64,000 nucleotides of DNA from positions 1-64,000 of the forward strand of contig JAMCCL010000104.1 of assembly GCA_024516035.1 (NCBI GenBank), written 5' to 3'. Both the position numbers and the translations under genes were made by a program. This DNA comes from Bactericera cockerelli. Lineage: Eukaryota; Arthropoda; Insecta; Hemiptera; Triozidae. The notes beneath the pieces were generated by a model, which was not told the origin of the DNA, ran no database searches, and was given only the letters and a program-made list of their open reading frames with translations. Positions 21,359-31,541 of this stretch are shown here, one piece after another (position 1 is the stretch's first letter; every line of letters starts with the position of its first letter).

Positions 21359-24300
21359 CTGGAAGAGATATTCATTATTTTTTTATTCATTGTCTGTCCC
21401 GGTAGCTCAGTGGTAAAGGCGGCACTCTGTGAATCCACAGGTTCCAGAGGTCGTGGGTTCGAAACCCAGCCGGGACATGGCGAGTTATCCTCCCATTTGG
21501 GATTTTTACCACAGAATAATATGTCTTGGGCTTACTGCTGAAATAATGGGACTTTAATAGTCCTAATCGGGCAGTATAAATAAGGCGATATTATTATTAT
21601 TTAGTATTTTTTATCATCTTTGTGTAAATTAAATTCCTGATATCATTATGTAACCTAGAGGTCGGTGGTTCAAGTCTCAGGTTCTGCAAAGATTTTTTTT
21701 TTTTTTTTTTAAAGTTTCCATTTATTTATTATGTACATTAACGTCTTCAACAAACAATGAGGATATACCCACCTTCAAAAGATAAAAAATCTTGTGCTGA
21801 AGGTGGGGAGTTTGAGTAGTTGTGAAAATCTCGAAAGTGATTAACACAAATATGATACCTTTCATTTTTAATTCGGGCCTAAACCTCTCTCCGGTTACGG
21901 AGACACTCTCCAATCTCTCCATAGTCCACACTCACCGTCACGTTGTTATTCTTGCACACCCGCCACACTTTCACAAACGAGTCCTCGGACACCGTCAGGA
22001 GACTGTCGCCTCCAATGGCCACATCCATAGCTGTGATGTACCGCGCATGCGCGGCCGTTTCCGTGAGGAGCCGAACGTTCGTGCAAGATCGGGTGCCATC
22101 GTGCGTGTAGTTGATTTTCGACGAGTCGTAGATTCGAATGTGGCCCGATCCGTAGGCGGCCGCTAGCCAGTCTTTCCAAAGATACATGCTCGTTACTGCC
22201 GAACTGGGGGGGGGAAAAAATATGGCCGAAAATGTAAGCTAATCGCCCCGCCCACTAGCAGACTGTCTGTGGATTAAGATATTAATTTAGCAACCATTTG
22301 AACCGCTTCCCAGCAGCTCCTGAGAGTTTTGTAAAGATCTTAATCTTTTGAAACTTTTCAACAGCTTCTGATGACCCACATACCCCAAAGTGTCCACCAT
22401 AGTAATCTGCAGAAGCTCTGTCCTGGGTAGAAGACATTCGATAGTCTATGGAGGCAATGACAATGACCCACTTACCCCAAAGTATCCACCATAGTAATCT
22501 GCAGAAGCTCTGTCCTGGGTAGAGGACAGTCGATAGTCTATGGAGGCAATGATAATGACCCACTTACCCCAGAGTATCCACCATGGCAATCTGCAGCAGC
22601 TCTGAGACACTCGATAGTGTATGGCGGCAATGATAATGACCCACTTACCCCAAAGTATCCACCATAGTAATCTGCAGAAGCTCTGTCCTCGGCAGAGGAC
22701 AGTCGATAGTCTGTGGAGGCAATGATGATTTTTTTTTTTTTGTTTAATTTAATTTATTTATTTATTTTTAAGTGCAATACAAAACAGATGTATGTCAATT
22801 ACAATGAAATTTGACATACACCCAATTACATTATAATACATTATAAAATGATGACCCACTTACCCCAAAGTATCCACCATGGCAATCTGCAGCAGCTCTG
22901 TCCCGTTGAAGTACCAGAGGCAGATGACGCCGCTGTCGTCTGCCGAGGCTAGGCGATAGTCTATGGAGGCAATGTCGGTGATCGCGTCCATGTGGCCCTC
23001 CTTGCGGTCCATGAAGGAGAGACAGGTCTCGTCATCCAGGACCCCGAACACGCGGAGAACACCTGCGCTGTTTCCTGGAAACCATCACAAAACAATAGAA
23101 TCATTATCAACATCTAAAGACATTGTCTCGCTCATCATTATCATCAGTTGGTAGCTTCCTCGTATCCGAATATATGAGGAAGCTACCAACTCGTATCTAG
23201 ATGATATCTTGAATGACATTCTGTCATTCAAGGCTGGAGATCATCACTTCCTCAGCTGTAGAAATTGTCTCGCTAAAGGACTATAAATAGAGAACAGCTA
23301 ACCCTAACAAACCTGGCTAGCTTGCAGTTTCGCAAGAGTATGGCTTAAGAAGAAAAAGCCCAAGTTCAAAACGGGCCAAACTTTTCAACTTATGTTGGCA
23401 GGAGACCATCACTTGCCCCAGCTGTAGCCAAGCTAGTTATAATAATAACAAAAGGATTGTCTTGTCGTGATAGCCAAAATGTCCCTAACAAATACCATTT
23501 TCTTGAAATTATTATTAAATCCTGTTGGGAATCGAACTGGTACAAAGCAAATCACTGTTAAGGGTGCCTATCTCTTTCACAAACGTCTACTTCTCTCCTA
23601 TAATAATCTACACTCCTTCAGGGACCGTACCACCTTCTTAGCGGCGCATAGTACTTCATTGTTCGATCGAACCACCTTCTTACCGGCACACAGGACTTCA
23701 CTATTCGATCGAACCACCTTCTTACCAGCACACAGTACTTCACTGTTCGATCGAACCACCTTCTTACCGGCACACAGAACTTCACTGTTCGATCGAACCA
23801 CCTTCTTACCGGCACACAGTACTTCACTGTTTGAATGAACCACCTTCTTACCGGCACACAGCACTTCACTGTTCGATCGAACCACCTTCTTACCGGCACA
23901 CAGTACTTCACTGTTCACCATCACTTCCTCAGCTATAGACATTGTCTCGCCAAAGGACTATAAACAGAGAGCAGCTAACCCTAACAAACCTGGCTAGCTT
24001 GCAGTTTCCCAAGAGTTTAATGGCTTAAGAAGGAAAAGCCCAAGTTCAGAACGAGCCAAACTTTTCAATTTATATTGGCAGGAGACCATCACTTGCCCCA
24101 GCTGTAGCTAAGCTAGTTATAATAATAACAAAAGGATTGTCTTGTCGTGCTAGCCAAAATGTCTCTAACAAACACCATTCTCTTGAAATTATTATTAAAT
24201 CCTTTTGGGAATCAAACTGGTATCAAGCAATTCACTGTTAAGCGTGCTTATGTCTTTCACAAACGTCTACTTCTCTCCTATAATAATCTATACTCCTTCA

Positions 24301-26115
24301 GGGACCGTACCACCTTCTTACCGGCACACAGAACTTCACTGTTCGATCGAACCACCTTCTTACCGGCACACAGCACTTCACTGTTCGATCGAACCACCTT
24401 CTTACCGGCACACAGTACTTCACTGTTCAGCGTGGCTATCCCTTTCACGAACGTGTACTCCTCGTCTGGTCCATCAGTGCAGGGGTGATGGAACAGCAGA
24501 TCCACACCATCTCTGTCGTAGATGTGTAGACCCAGTGTGGACCCTACCACTAAGACCACTTCAAATCCAAGGTCACACCATAACACCTGAAAAATAAAAG
24601 AATAACAGCGTTGAATGCACCGGTTCTCATAGGACCGAAGTTAAGGAACGTCCAAATCTTTTGAAATGGATATACCCATACCCATCTTGTTACTATCTAT
24701 AATTAACCAGCAGTTAACCCGTGCTTCGCCACGATGGTTGAGTGGGATTTACCCACAAAAATCTATGGAACGGTTTGGACTTTTGCAAAATCCTTTCTTA
24801 TTGCACGTATTCAGTATGCAAGGAATGTTGTGTCAAAATTTCAGCTCGCTAGGTATTACGGTTTGGGCTGTAGAGCGATGATCAGTCAGTCAGTCAGTGA
24901 CTTTGGCATTTATATATTAAGATTATAACCTCTGTTTCGTATTAATATAGGCCGGTTGGCTGGTGCTACTTGACGAGCGCTCGCCTCCTGCGGCGAGCTT
25001 GATAATTATGTGGAGGAATGACTCAGCACTTCTATTACTGTCTTTATTTGGAGGGTAATAATTGACAAGGCCCCCAGAACCAAGCCAATGCTGGTCTACT
25101 CTTTGTTTGTAACCTCCCAGCCAGACTTCTGGTCTCGTCCCTGTTTATAGTCCCCCAGCCAGACTGCTGGTCTCCTCCCTGTTTATAGTCCCGCAGCCAG
25201 ACTGCTAGTCTCCTCCCTGTTTATAGCCTCCCAGCCAGACTGCTGGTCTCTTCCCTGTTTATAGTCCCGCAGCCAGACTACTGGTCTTGTCCCTGTTTGT
25301 GTTTATAGTCCCCCAGCCAGACTGCTGGTCGTCTCCCTGTTTATAGTCCCTCAGCTAGACTATAATTATCACTAGCTTGAAAATAAATGAATGGAAACTT
25401 AAATAAAGAAAAAGCATGCTAAATATCAATCTATCAAGATTAGCAACATCTTTTTAGCCTTTGCTGTTAAAACTCTGGGGCCCTGGTCACTGGAAACACA
25501 GCATTTCGTAAAGAAGGTTGGCGATAAACTATCTCGTTTAAATGGCGATCAATGTTCCAAATGCTTCTTAATCCAAAAAATATCAATCGCCATTCAACGA
25601 GGAAATGCTGTGAGCATTATGGGCACTATCCCTGATGGCTTGCGTTTCGAAGAGCTGTTTTATATTTAAATAAATACAAAAGTTTCAATTATTAAAAAAA
25701 AAAATAGAGTAACACTTACCTGCCATGAAGTAATGATATTTTTCGGTTCCAGGTGCGGTTAGCTCTTTGAGAAGGTGGGTTTTTAGTGGGTGGAAATCCC
25801 ACACCCCAAGTCAGGATGACCTGGGTGTCTTTGAAAGATTTTTTCCTGCCTTCAACCAAAAAAAAAAAAAAAAAAAACACTTACCTGCATAACCTCACAC
25901 AGAACGTTATTATTATTGTGACAGGTAATGTAGCGGGGCCGCGTTTTGTCGGTGTCGGCCACGGGGATGATGTTGATGTTGTTCTGGTGCACCACGGCGA
26001 GGCTGGTGGCGGCCCCGCTGCCCTTGGCCTTCGCGCTGGTGCGGTTGACGGCCAGGTTGTTGCAGAGGGCCGAAGCGGTGGCCGAAAGAAGGAGGGTGGT
26101 CTCCCGTTCAAACAT
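21227..26115 (-). CDS. WDR54: WDR54-like WD-repeat protein, complete (gene-level entry)
   Basis: Five minus-strand exons: 25885-26115, 24406-24586, 22864-23074, 21936-22203 and 21227-21358. They total 1023 bp, 340 codons plus TAG, against about 334 residues for human WDR54. The N-terminus MFERETTLLLSATASALCNN aligns with the family's start and its ALCNNL motif. Further family features are TYGS-like TLGLHIYDRDG, TADDSG-like SADDSGVICLWYF, the block AAAYGSGHIRIYD and AHARYITAMD. The protein is a small WD40-type propeller; its cellular role is poorly established, so I assign none. Three of its exons carry tandem copies of their 3' ends in the adjoining intron or UTR. Confidence 0.92.
21395..21600 (+). 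repeat. tRNA-derived SINE family A, full length
   Basis: TGTCCCGGTAGCTCAGTGGT head, GGGTTCGAAACCC B box, tail GGGCAGTATAAATAAGGCGA. Lies in WDR54 intron 4 in antisense orientation to the gene. Confidence 0.92.
21650..21862. repeat. SINE family B copy interrupted by a T-rich insert
   Basis: GGTCGGTGGTTCAAGTCTCA at the left and GAGTTTGAGTAGTTGTGA to AACACAAATATGATACC at the right belong to family B. The middle (about 21690-21818) is a poly-T-led insert with CATCTTC-like AACGTCTTCAACAAACAATG, also found at 63485-63620. Confidence 0.75.
21936..22203 (-). CDS. WDR54: WDR54 exon 4
   Basis: Starts in a C-rich tract acceptor CCCCCAG|TTCGG and ends GTGACG|GTGAGT. Encodes SAVTSMYLWKDWLAAAYGSG, HIRIYDSSKINYTHDG and TVSEDSFVKVWRVC, with a clear WD-type repeat end (VKVWRV). 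The frame stays open past the donor, but joining here to exon 5 matches the family's C-terminus. Confidence 0.9.
22204..22364. other. Part of WDR54 intron 3 with no recognised repeat
   Basis: Sequence between the exon 4 acceptor and the first array unit; nothing identified. Confidence 0.6.
22365..22730 (-). repeat. Four ~91-bp tandem copies of WDR54 exon 3 3' end with donor
   Basis: Units begin near 22371, 22466, 22556 (81 bp) and 22637. Each holds antisense ATTGCCTCCATAGACTATCG, a shortened middle and ATGGTGGATACTTTGGGGTA donor. Relative to the exon the middle is deleted, which brings a CTCTACCCAG acceptor-like site next to GACAGAGCT in units 1 and 2, and a weaker one in unit 4; unit 3 lacks it. 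Confidence 0.92.
22731..22851 (-). mobile_element. Short poly(A)-tailed retrotransposed insert in the array
   Basis: A T-run on the plus strand opens ~115 bp of AT-rich sequence, flanked by AATGATGA on both sides (before the T-run and at about 22846-22855). This looks like a target-site duplication around a LINE-type tail in minus orientation. Confidence 0.65.
22864..23074 (-). CDS. WDR54: WDR54 exon 3, parent of the ~91-bp array
   Basis: Acceptor GTTTCCAG|GAAAC, donor CTTTGGG|GTAAGT. Encodes GNSAGVLRVFGVLDDETC, a WD-like IASIDYRLASADDSGVICLW and TELLQIAMVDTLG. Phases fit exons 2 and 4. Confidence 0.92.
23243..24440 (-). repeat. ~680-bp nested duplication carrying two 42-bp arrays
   Basis: 23243-23925 and 23931-24440 are similar over the family X piece, GGATTGTCTTGTCGTG, CTCTAACAAACACCATT, and TCTCCTATAATAATCTA, each ending in a 42-bp array. 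The distal array (about 23634-23925) has seven units and the proximal one has three including the exon. Each unit encodes NSEVLCAGKKVVRS with donor CCG|GTAAG; the first distal unit has lost it (GCTAAG). Confidence 0.93.
24406..24586 (-). CDS. WDR54: WDR54 exon 2, parent of the 42-bp array
   Basis: 60 codons plus one base, VLWCDLGFEVVLVVGSTLGL to TLNSEVLCA. Acceptor TTTTTCAG|GTGTTA, donor TGTGCCG|GTAAGA. Identical donors follow 42 and 84 bp downstream (24362-24363 and 24320-24321). Confidence 0.9.
24660..24930 (+). repeat. Dispersed repeat with CCCGTGCTTCGCC start and TATATATTAAGAT end
   Basis: Contains AACCCGTGCTTCGCCACG, a short CAGTCAGTCAGTCAGTGA run and TTTATATATTAAGAT at the right end. 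The same layout (GCTTCGCC start, short tandem run, TTTATAGATATAGAT end) occurs at 37541-38766 with very different interior. Confidence 0.6.
24958..25372 (+). repeat. VNTR-bearing dispersed element, family V
   Basis: Has GTGGAGGAATGACTCAGCAC, GGCCCCCAGAACCAAGCCAA and then about seven copies of a ~37-bp unit (CCCCAGCCAGACTGCTGGTC). Family copies in the window differ in unit number. Confidence 0.88.
25373..25884. other. WDR54 intron 1, no recognised feature
   Basis: AT-rich, with a decoy-like CACTTACCTGCCATGAAG at 25714 resembling the exon 1 donor context, and a 20-base A-run at 25858-25877 directly beside the exon 1 donor. Confidence 0.5.
25885..26115 (-). CDS. WDR54: WDR54 exon 1
   Basis: 77 codons from MFERETTLLL to NNVLCEVMQ. 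An in-frame ATG further upstream (26181) exists, but homology to family N-termini starts at this one. Donor ATGCAG|GTAAGT, phase 0. The start codon region has an inverted copy at 26162-26189. Confidence 0.9.
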
Positions 26116-26161
26116 TGTCAGTGACTCTGTGCGGGGAGTAAAAAACATCATAAAAAAATAC

Positions 26162-26216
26162 ATGTTTGAACGGGAGACCACTCTCCTTCAACGGGAGACC
26201 ACCCTCCTTCTTCTTA
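26162..26216 (+). repeat. Inverted copy of the WDR54 start-codon region
   Basis: 26162-26189 is the reverse complement of 26088-26115 with one mismatch in 28, covering the ATG and the first nine codons. A second partial copy follows at 26190-26216. The spacer to the gene's own ATG is about 46 bp. Confidence 0.93.
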
Positions 26217-26379
26217 GAAGCTTTTATCATTAGCTTAGGAAAAGAACCTTTGTAAAAATCCAATATTGTTAATAAATAAATAAAATATTTAAAATGTTAA
26301 AAAAAATGTTTAAAAAAAAATAAGATAAAAAGATAAGATACCCATTTGTATCAATCTTCAGTCCTACGTATTATGATCT

Positions 26380-27090
26380 GGTGCACTGGTAGTCAAGTGG
26401 TTAAAGCGCTAGTCTGGTAATCCAGATAGTGTAGAGATCCGTTGGTTCGAATCCATCTTTCTCGGAAAAAATACAATAAAGTTATCATATTTGTGTTAAT
26501 CACAATCGTGATGTCACAACTACTCAAACTCGCTCTACGAAATCTAAACTGAAACCGGGACTTGAACCACCGATCTCCAAGTTACAAGTCCGCCGCCTTA
26601 TCGATCAAGCTACTCTGTGGGTAGTAAAAAACATCATATAAAAAATACATACATTTTGAGGATACTCATTTGTATCTTCAGTTCTACATTATTATTAATT
26701 TAAAAAAAAGTTATCATATTTGTGTTAATCCCTTTCGTGAGATATCACAACTACTCAAACTCGCTTTACTAAATCCACGCTGAAACCGCGACTTGAACCA
26801 CCGACCTCCAGGTTACAAGTCCGCCGCCTTATCGATCAAGCTACTCTGTGGGGAGTAAAAAACATCATATAAAAAATACATACATTTTGAGGATACTCGT
26901 TTGTATCTTCAGTTCTACATTATTATTATAAAAAAAAGTTATCATATTTGTGTTAATCCCTTTCGTGAGATATCACAACTACTCAAACTCGCTTTACTAA
27001 ATCCACGCTGAAACCGCGACTTGAACCACCGACCTCCAGGTTACAAGTCCGCCGCCCTATCGATTAAGCTACTGAGGTCGGTCTTATCAG
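26380..27090 (-). repeat. Tandem SINE family B copies with duplicated WDR54 5' flank
   Basis: Three minus-oriented family B copies end near 26620, 26850 and 27085. Two ~228-bp units each join a family B copy to CTCTGTGGGGAGTAAAAAAC, which matches the sequence just upstream of the WDR54 start (GTGCGGGGAGTAAAAAACAT, 26129). A family D head fragment (GTGCACTGGTAGTCAAGTGG) is at 26381. Confidence 0.85.
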
Positions 27091-27590
27091 GCTGAATGTT
27101 ACTTATTTTGACGCGAATGTCAGAAGACGCATCTAACTTTCAAGTCGATCAAGCTACTGAGGTCGGTTGAAAAAAAATACTATACAACTCATTAAAGACT
27201 ACAACTTTTATGTTGAACCTACAAAATAGTTCAAAAATTGACATAAAATAGGTAATTAGGTATGACGATGTTTAATCATGAAAAGTTCACGATTTGAAAG
27301 AAAAAACCTATTTCAATTTACCTACATTTTTATGACCAAAAAATATGGAATGTGAATTACAACAACAAAAAATATCTTTCAAGATTTTTCTTCTAGTAAT
27401 ACACACGAAAATGTTAATCTCAAAAAATAAATAATTATGTGGAAAAAGTAAACTTTAAAAATCGTCACTGTCGAAGCACACACTTATGAAGGACCTTTGG
27501 AGCAGACTGAATTATAAATGAAAATTTCACAGCGAGGAGAAATTGAGTGGGGAAAATGAAATGCATTAAATGAATACTGGGCCAATACAA
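27091..27590. other. No feature recognised
   Basis: AT-rich intergenic DNA with no convincing coding frame or repeat. Confidence 0.6.
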
Positions 27591-27742
27591 GAACAAGAGG
27601 TAGGAGGACAGGGGGATAAAAGAAAAGGAGGAGAGGAAGAGAAGATGAAGGAAGGAAAAGAGAAGAAGAGGATGAGAGAAGAGAGAAAATAAAGAGAGAG
27701 GGAAAGAGATAGACAAATGAGAAGAGAAGTTTAGTGAGAGGT

Positions 27743-27803
<61 letters not shown>

Positions 27804-28091
27804 AGAGAAAAAGAATAAGAAAGAGAGTAAGAAAGAGAAATAAAGAGAGAGAAAAAGGAAAGAGAAAGAAAGAGGAAGAAAGAAAGGGAAATACAGAGAA
27901 AGAGAAAGAAAAATAAAGAGATAAAGAAAGAGAAAGGGAAATAAAGAGAAAGAGAAATGGAAATAAAGAGGAAGAGAGAAACATAGTAGAAGAGGAGACG
28001 TTGGAAAGACAGAGAAGTGGTAGTCCAAATCATGGAACAGGGAGAGAAAAAACGGACAAAGGATTTATGAAAGAGATATTAATATATTATG

Positions 28092-28153
<62 letters not shown>

Positions 28154-28200
28154 AAAGAGGGGAGTGAGGGGTTAGGAAAGAAGTACTCAAGAAAGGAGGG
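27590..28200. repeat. GA-rich microsatellite tract
   Basis: Purine-rich plus strand with long (GA)n runs at 27743-27800 and 28097-28149. Open frames here are Ser/Leu/Phe-rich or Arg/Glu-rich products of the repeat. Confidence 0.95.
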
Positions 28201-28900
28201 AGGAAAATGTTTTGTCCTTCCATGGAAGATCGATAGAGTTTGTATACATTCGGTATCCTAGCAACGCCTTATCAAATAGATAAGTCTAGAGCCACTGAGA
28301 TCATAATATATCTAGAGCTGATATAAAAAATACGAAGGGCCTTGAGAAATAAAGAAACTGACCTTTGCAGAATTATTTGATGAAATTTTGAATGAATTTT
28401 TTTTTACAGGTTTGTTTTTGATCCCTATCAATTTATTTTTACATCAAAGTTTGGGATTCATTCATAGGGATTCAGGAACTTTATTGTCTTGTACAATAGC
28501 ATTTACAGAAAGAAATTACCACAATTCCTGAATCCCCCAGTTCTTGGAGGTTAAAGCAGTTATGATATCACAAAAGCAACTGCACCCGAGTGACGGCCTG
28601 AGGCATGGCCCTATATTTATTTTTCCTAACCTTACTCTACACCATGAGGCATTGCCGCACACCGCACATTGTTTTGGGCCGGAACTCAGTGCCACAGATT
28701 CTTGGAGCTTATAACAGTTATTTTGACATCAGAAAAGTATCAAGTGGCTCAAGTGCGAGAGAAGTGGACATCAAATATGATCTTCCTTACCTTTATCCCA
28801 TATTAGCTTGGGGTTGGCATTGTTTAACCTCATGGTTGAGGTTGGTAGGGTGGAGCCGTTTTTTACGACTGGATGACCTTCTTAACGCCAACGATTCTAC
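28201..28900. other. No gene recognised; SINE E-like tail near right end
   Basis: Mostly unassigned. From about 28795 (CCCATATTAGCTTGGGGTTG, CATGGTTGAGGTTGG) it is antisense to the tail seen in the family E copy at 60940-61018. Confidence 0.55.
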
Positions 28901-29133
28901 ACATTTGTTTTTAACGTCCTGATCAGGACGGGGGTGTTACACACCATTCGCTAAGAATCGTACCAGCTAACTATATTAACCTCACCCAGCCTGGGTAGAG
29001 GCGGAAATGCCAGCCTCACTTGTCTGTAGGGAACAGAATTTTCTTCGAAATGTCTGCCCCGACCGGGGATAGAACTCGGTATCTCTGGACTATGGGCAGA
29101 ACTCACAACCGTTACGCCACGGAGGCTGGCTGA
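28795..29133 (-). repeat. tRNA-derived SINE family E, minus
   Basis: Contains antisense GGCTGGGTGAGGTTAATATA, GGGGCAGACATTTCGAAG and head CGTTACGCCACGGAGGCTGG, with the long tail described above. Confidence 0.85.
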
Positions 29134-29385
29134 ATTGCACATCCACTAAGAATTACTATTTTTTGGTGGAAGTGACAAACACATTTTTTACAATGCCTCC
29201 ATCTACAATCTACATGAATGATTTTGAATACAAATTAGTCCAAATTAATTATGTATCTTTCGCACATTGCATATTCAAAAAAATAACAGGCGTCCATTCA
29301 AACATTAATAATAAATGGTTGTAAATAATATCAATTTTTGATGAAATACCTGATGATTTTTGATGAAATAATCAGCTCATCACTA

Positions 29386-31195
29386 TTTTTTTTTTTTTTT
29401 TATTATAATTGAGCCTAAGCGGGTACAAGTCCACTTTGGCCAGTCTTTATTTATTTTTGATAGTACAAGAACAATAAAATTTAAATCAAATTACAATATT
29501 GTTTTTTAAAATAAATCTATAAAAACTCTTAAACTGTTTTGAAGTTGTCTCCATACATAAAAAGTCTACATTAATAGGAAATGTTTTTACAAATGGTAGA
29601 ATTTCACTGTAAAACTCATTCATACCTCTCATTTTCTCACACGCTAGCATCACATGATTCAACTCACCCATTTCACCGCACTCACACTCATCAGTTTCAC
29701 TCATACCCATTCTATTCAAATACACAGGATACCGTGCATGCTTACATCTTATTCGCGATAAAGTCACAATTATTCTTCTATTCATTCGTCTTGTTATCCA
29801 CGTACTTGTAAGTATCTTCTCATTCAACATCTTAAACTGGACTCCGGTGATTTCACTCTTCTTGTCATACCACTGCTGAAACTTTCTTCTCATTAATTCA
29901 TTCACTTCTCGCATCTTCATTCCAGAATCTTTCTTCACTTCATAGTCATCTCCACTCTCCAATGCTCTCCTTGCTTCTTCATCAGCTTTTTCATTCCCCA
30001 CTATTCCTTCATGTCCAGGTATCCATAGCATAAGTATTTGGTTTTCTCTCTCTATCAAACTTTTGTAATATCGCTTAATTTCCATGACAATAGTGTTATT
30101 CATGTTCTTCCATTTTGTTGAGCTCAAGGACGCAATGACGCTTTTTGAATCTGTTGCAACTACAACATCAGTGCCAGTGTACTCTTGATAATACATGAGT
30201 TTTAGAGCCTCTAGTACTCCTAACGCCTCAACACACCATGAGCTAGTAACCTCATTTATTTTGTATCTTAGGACTTCTCCTGTTAGCTCGTTATACACTG
30301 AAAATGCACTCCTCTTCTGCTCCTTATCCACCGATCCATCTGTGTAAATAAACACGTGTGCTTCACTTTGTTCTTTGAATTTAAGAAAAATTTCATTTAG
30401 CCCTGGTTGATTTTTTTGGAATTCTCCCTCGTTACATCTGATATGATAATATATCTCTTCTAATTGGTTTTCAAAGTATGGGGCTTTTTCCATGGTCTGC
30501 ATGTTTTGGTCTGTTCTAAGTTTCTGATAGACAATACTCAAGATAGGTCTTCTCTTCCGCCTCCAAAATACCTCTCTAAGGTGTGGTCTTAAGTTTTCAA
30601 GGTATTGGTGTATAGGTAGGTTCAGGTATTGTTTTCTACTCACATAATACTTAAAGGTAACTAGCTGTCTTCTTATGTGCAAGGGTAACTCTAATGTCTC
30701 AAAATTAATGATTTGTTTTGGTGTTGATTGGAGATGATTCATGACTATTCGCAGCGCTCGATATTGAAGCACGTCAATCTTCTGAAGTCGAGTGTTACTT
30801 GCTGTGCTTACTAGCATTCCACTGTAATCAAAGTGCGCTCTCACCAGGCACCTATAAATATTGAGCAGCACCAAAGGATGTGCTCCCCACGATACGCCAC
30901 TGATCATTCTCATTAGATTGATACCCTTTTGTACCTTATTCTGTATGTGATCTATTTCACTTTGCCATGTAGATTTTTCGTCAAACCAGGCTCCGAGAAA
31001 CTTTACTTTTTTAACAACTTTCACTGTACATTGGTCTATCTTAATTCTGGGACTCCATCTTACCCTGTGTCTTGTAAATATACATATGTTACTTTTACTT
31101 GGTGATATTTTAATTTGTAGTTCCAATAACATATTTGTTAGTAAGTTGAGTCTGATTTGGAGTCTTCTTTGTGCAATGCTTAGTGTAGAACCAGT
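29386..31195 (-). mobile_element. 5'-truncated I/jockey-type LINE with poly(A) and 11-bp target-site duplication
   Basis: GCTCATCACTA occurs at 29375-29385 and 31196-31206, directly flanking the element. A T-run at 29386-29400 on the plus strand is the poly(A) tail of a minus-strand insertion. The 1810-bp body starts just downstream of the RT active site. Confidence 0.93.
29486..31195 (-). pseudogene. LINE ORF2 C-terminal half: RT thumb plus RNase H
   Basis: The open frame (it extends into flanking DNA to 31213) encodes the end of the RT palm/thumb (SKSNICIFTR, KVKFLGAWFDEKSTW) and an RNase H domain. The four acidic residues are visible: YTDGSVD, the E of CVEALGVLEAL, VATDSKSV and NEKADEEA, plus WIPGHEG. 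A Cys-rich end (DECECGEMGELNHVMLAC) follows. The YADD box is missing through 5' truncation, so it cannot retrotranspose itself. Confidence 0.92.
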
Positions 31196-31433
31196 GCTCA
31201 TCACTAAAGACAATTGAAACCAAAATCTTATAAGGAACGTTTCTCCCAGGATTTACCTACTTTTAAACTGTACGCTTAGGTCACAATTACATTGACAGTG
31301 GAAAATCTCATTTGAGCGCGCGATTAGCTGAGTAGTTAAGCCTGTTTCATGGCTACGAAATATCAAATATTATAACAGTCTGTGAAATACGCATCCTTTT
31401 TTTTACACACCTTTAAATTTTGACTATTTTAGG

Positions 31434-31541
31434 TCCCTTTAACATTAGGTCAACATCCCTTTAACTTTAGGTCAACATCCCTTTAACATTAGGTCAACAT
31501 CCCTTTAACATTAGGTCAACATCCCTTTAACATTAGGTCAT
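31434..31541. repeat. 22-bp tandem repeat, five units
   Basis: CCCTTTAACATTAGGTCAAC is repeated at a 22-bp period with one variant (AACTTTAGG). Confidence 0.95.

Noticed and set aside
23598..23942. A separate small gene encoding NSEVLCAGKKVVRS repeats
   Set aside because: It is the distal array of exon-2 copies inside a WDR54 intron, without its own start context or acceptor.
27465..28261. Ser/Leu/Phe-rich and Arg/Glu-rich open frames
   Set aside because: Produced by (GA)n and purine-rich low complexity; several frames are open at once.
28605..28922. 105-codon plus-strand frame
   Set aside because: No family resemblance, and its second half overlaps a minus-strand SINE E.
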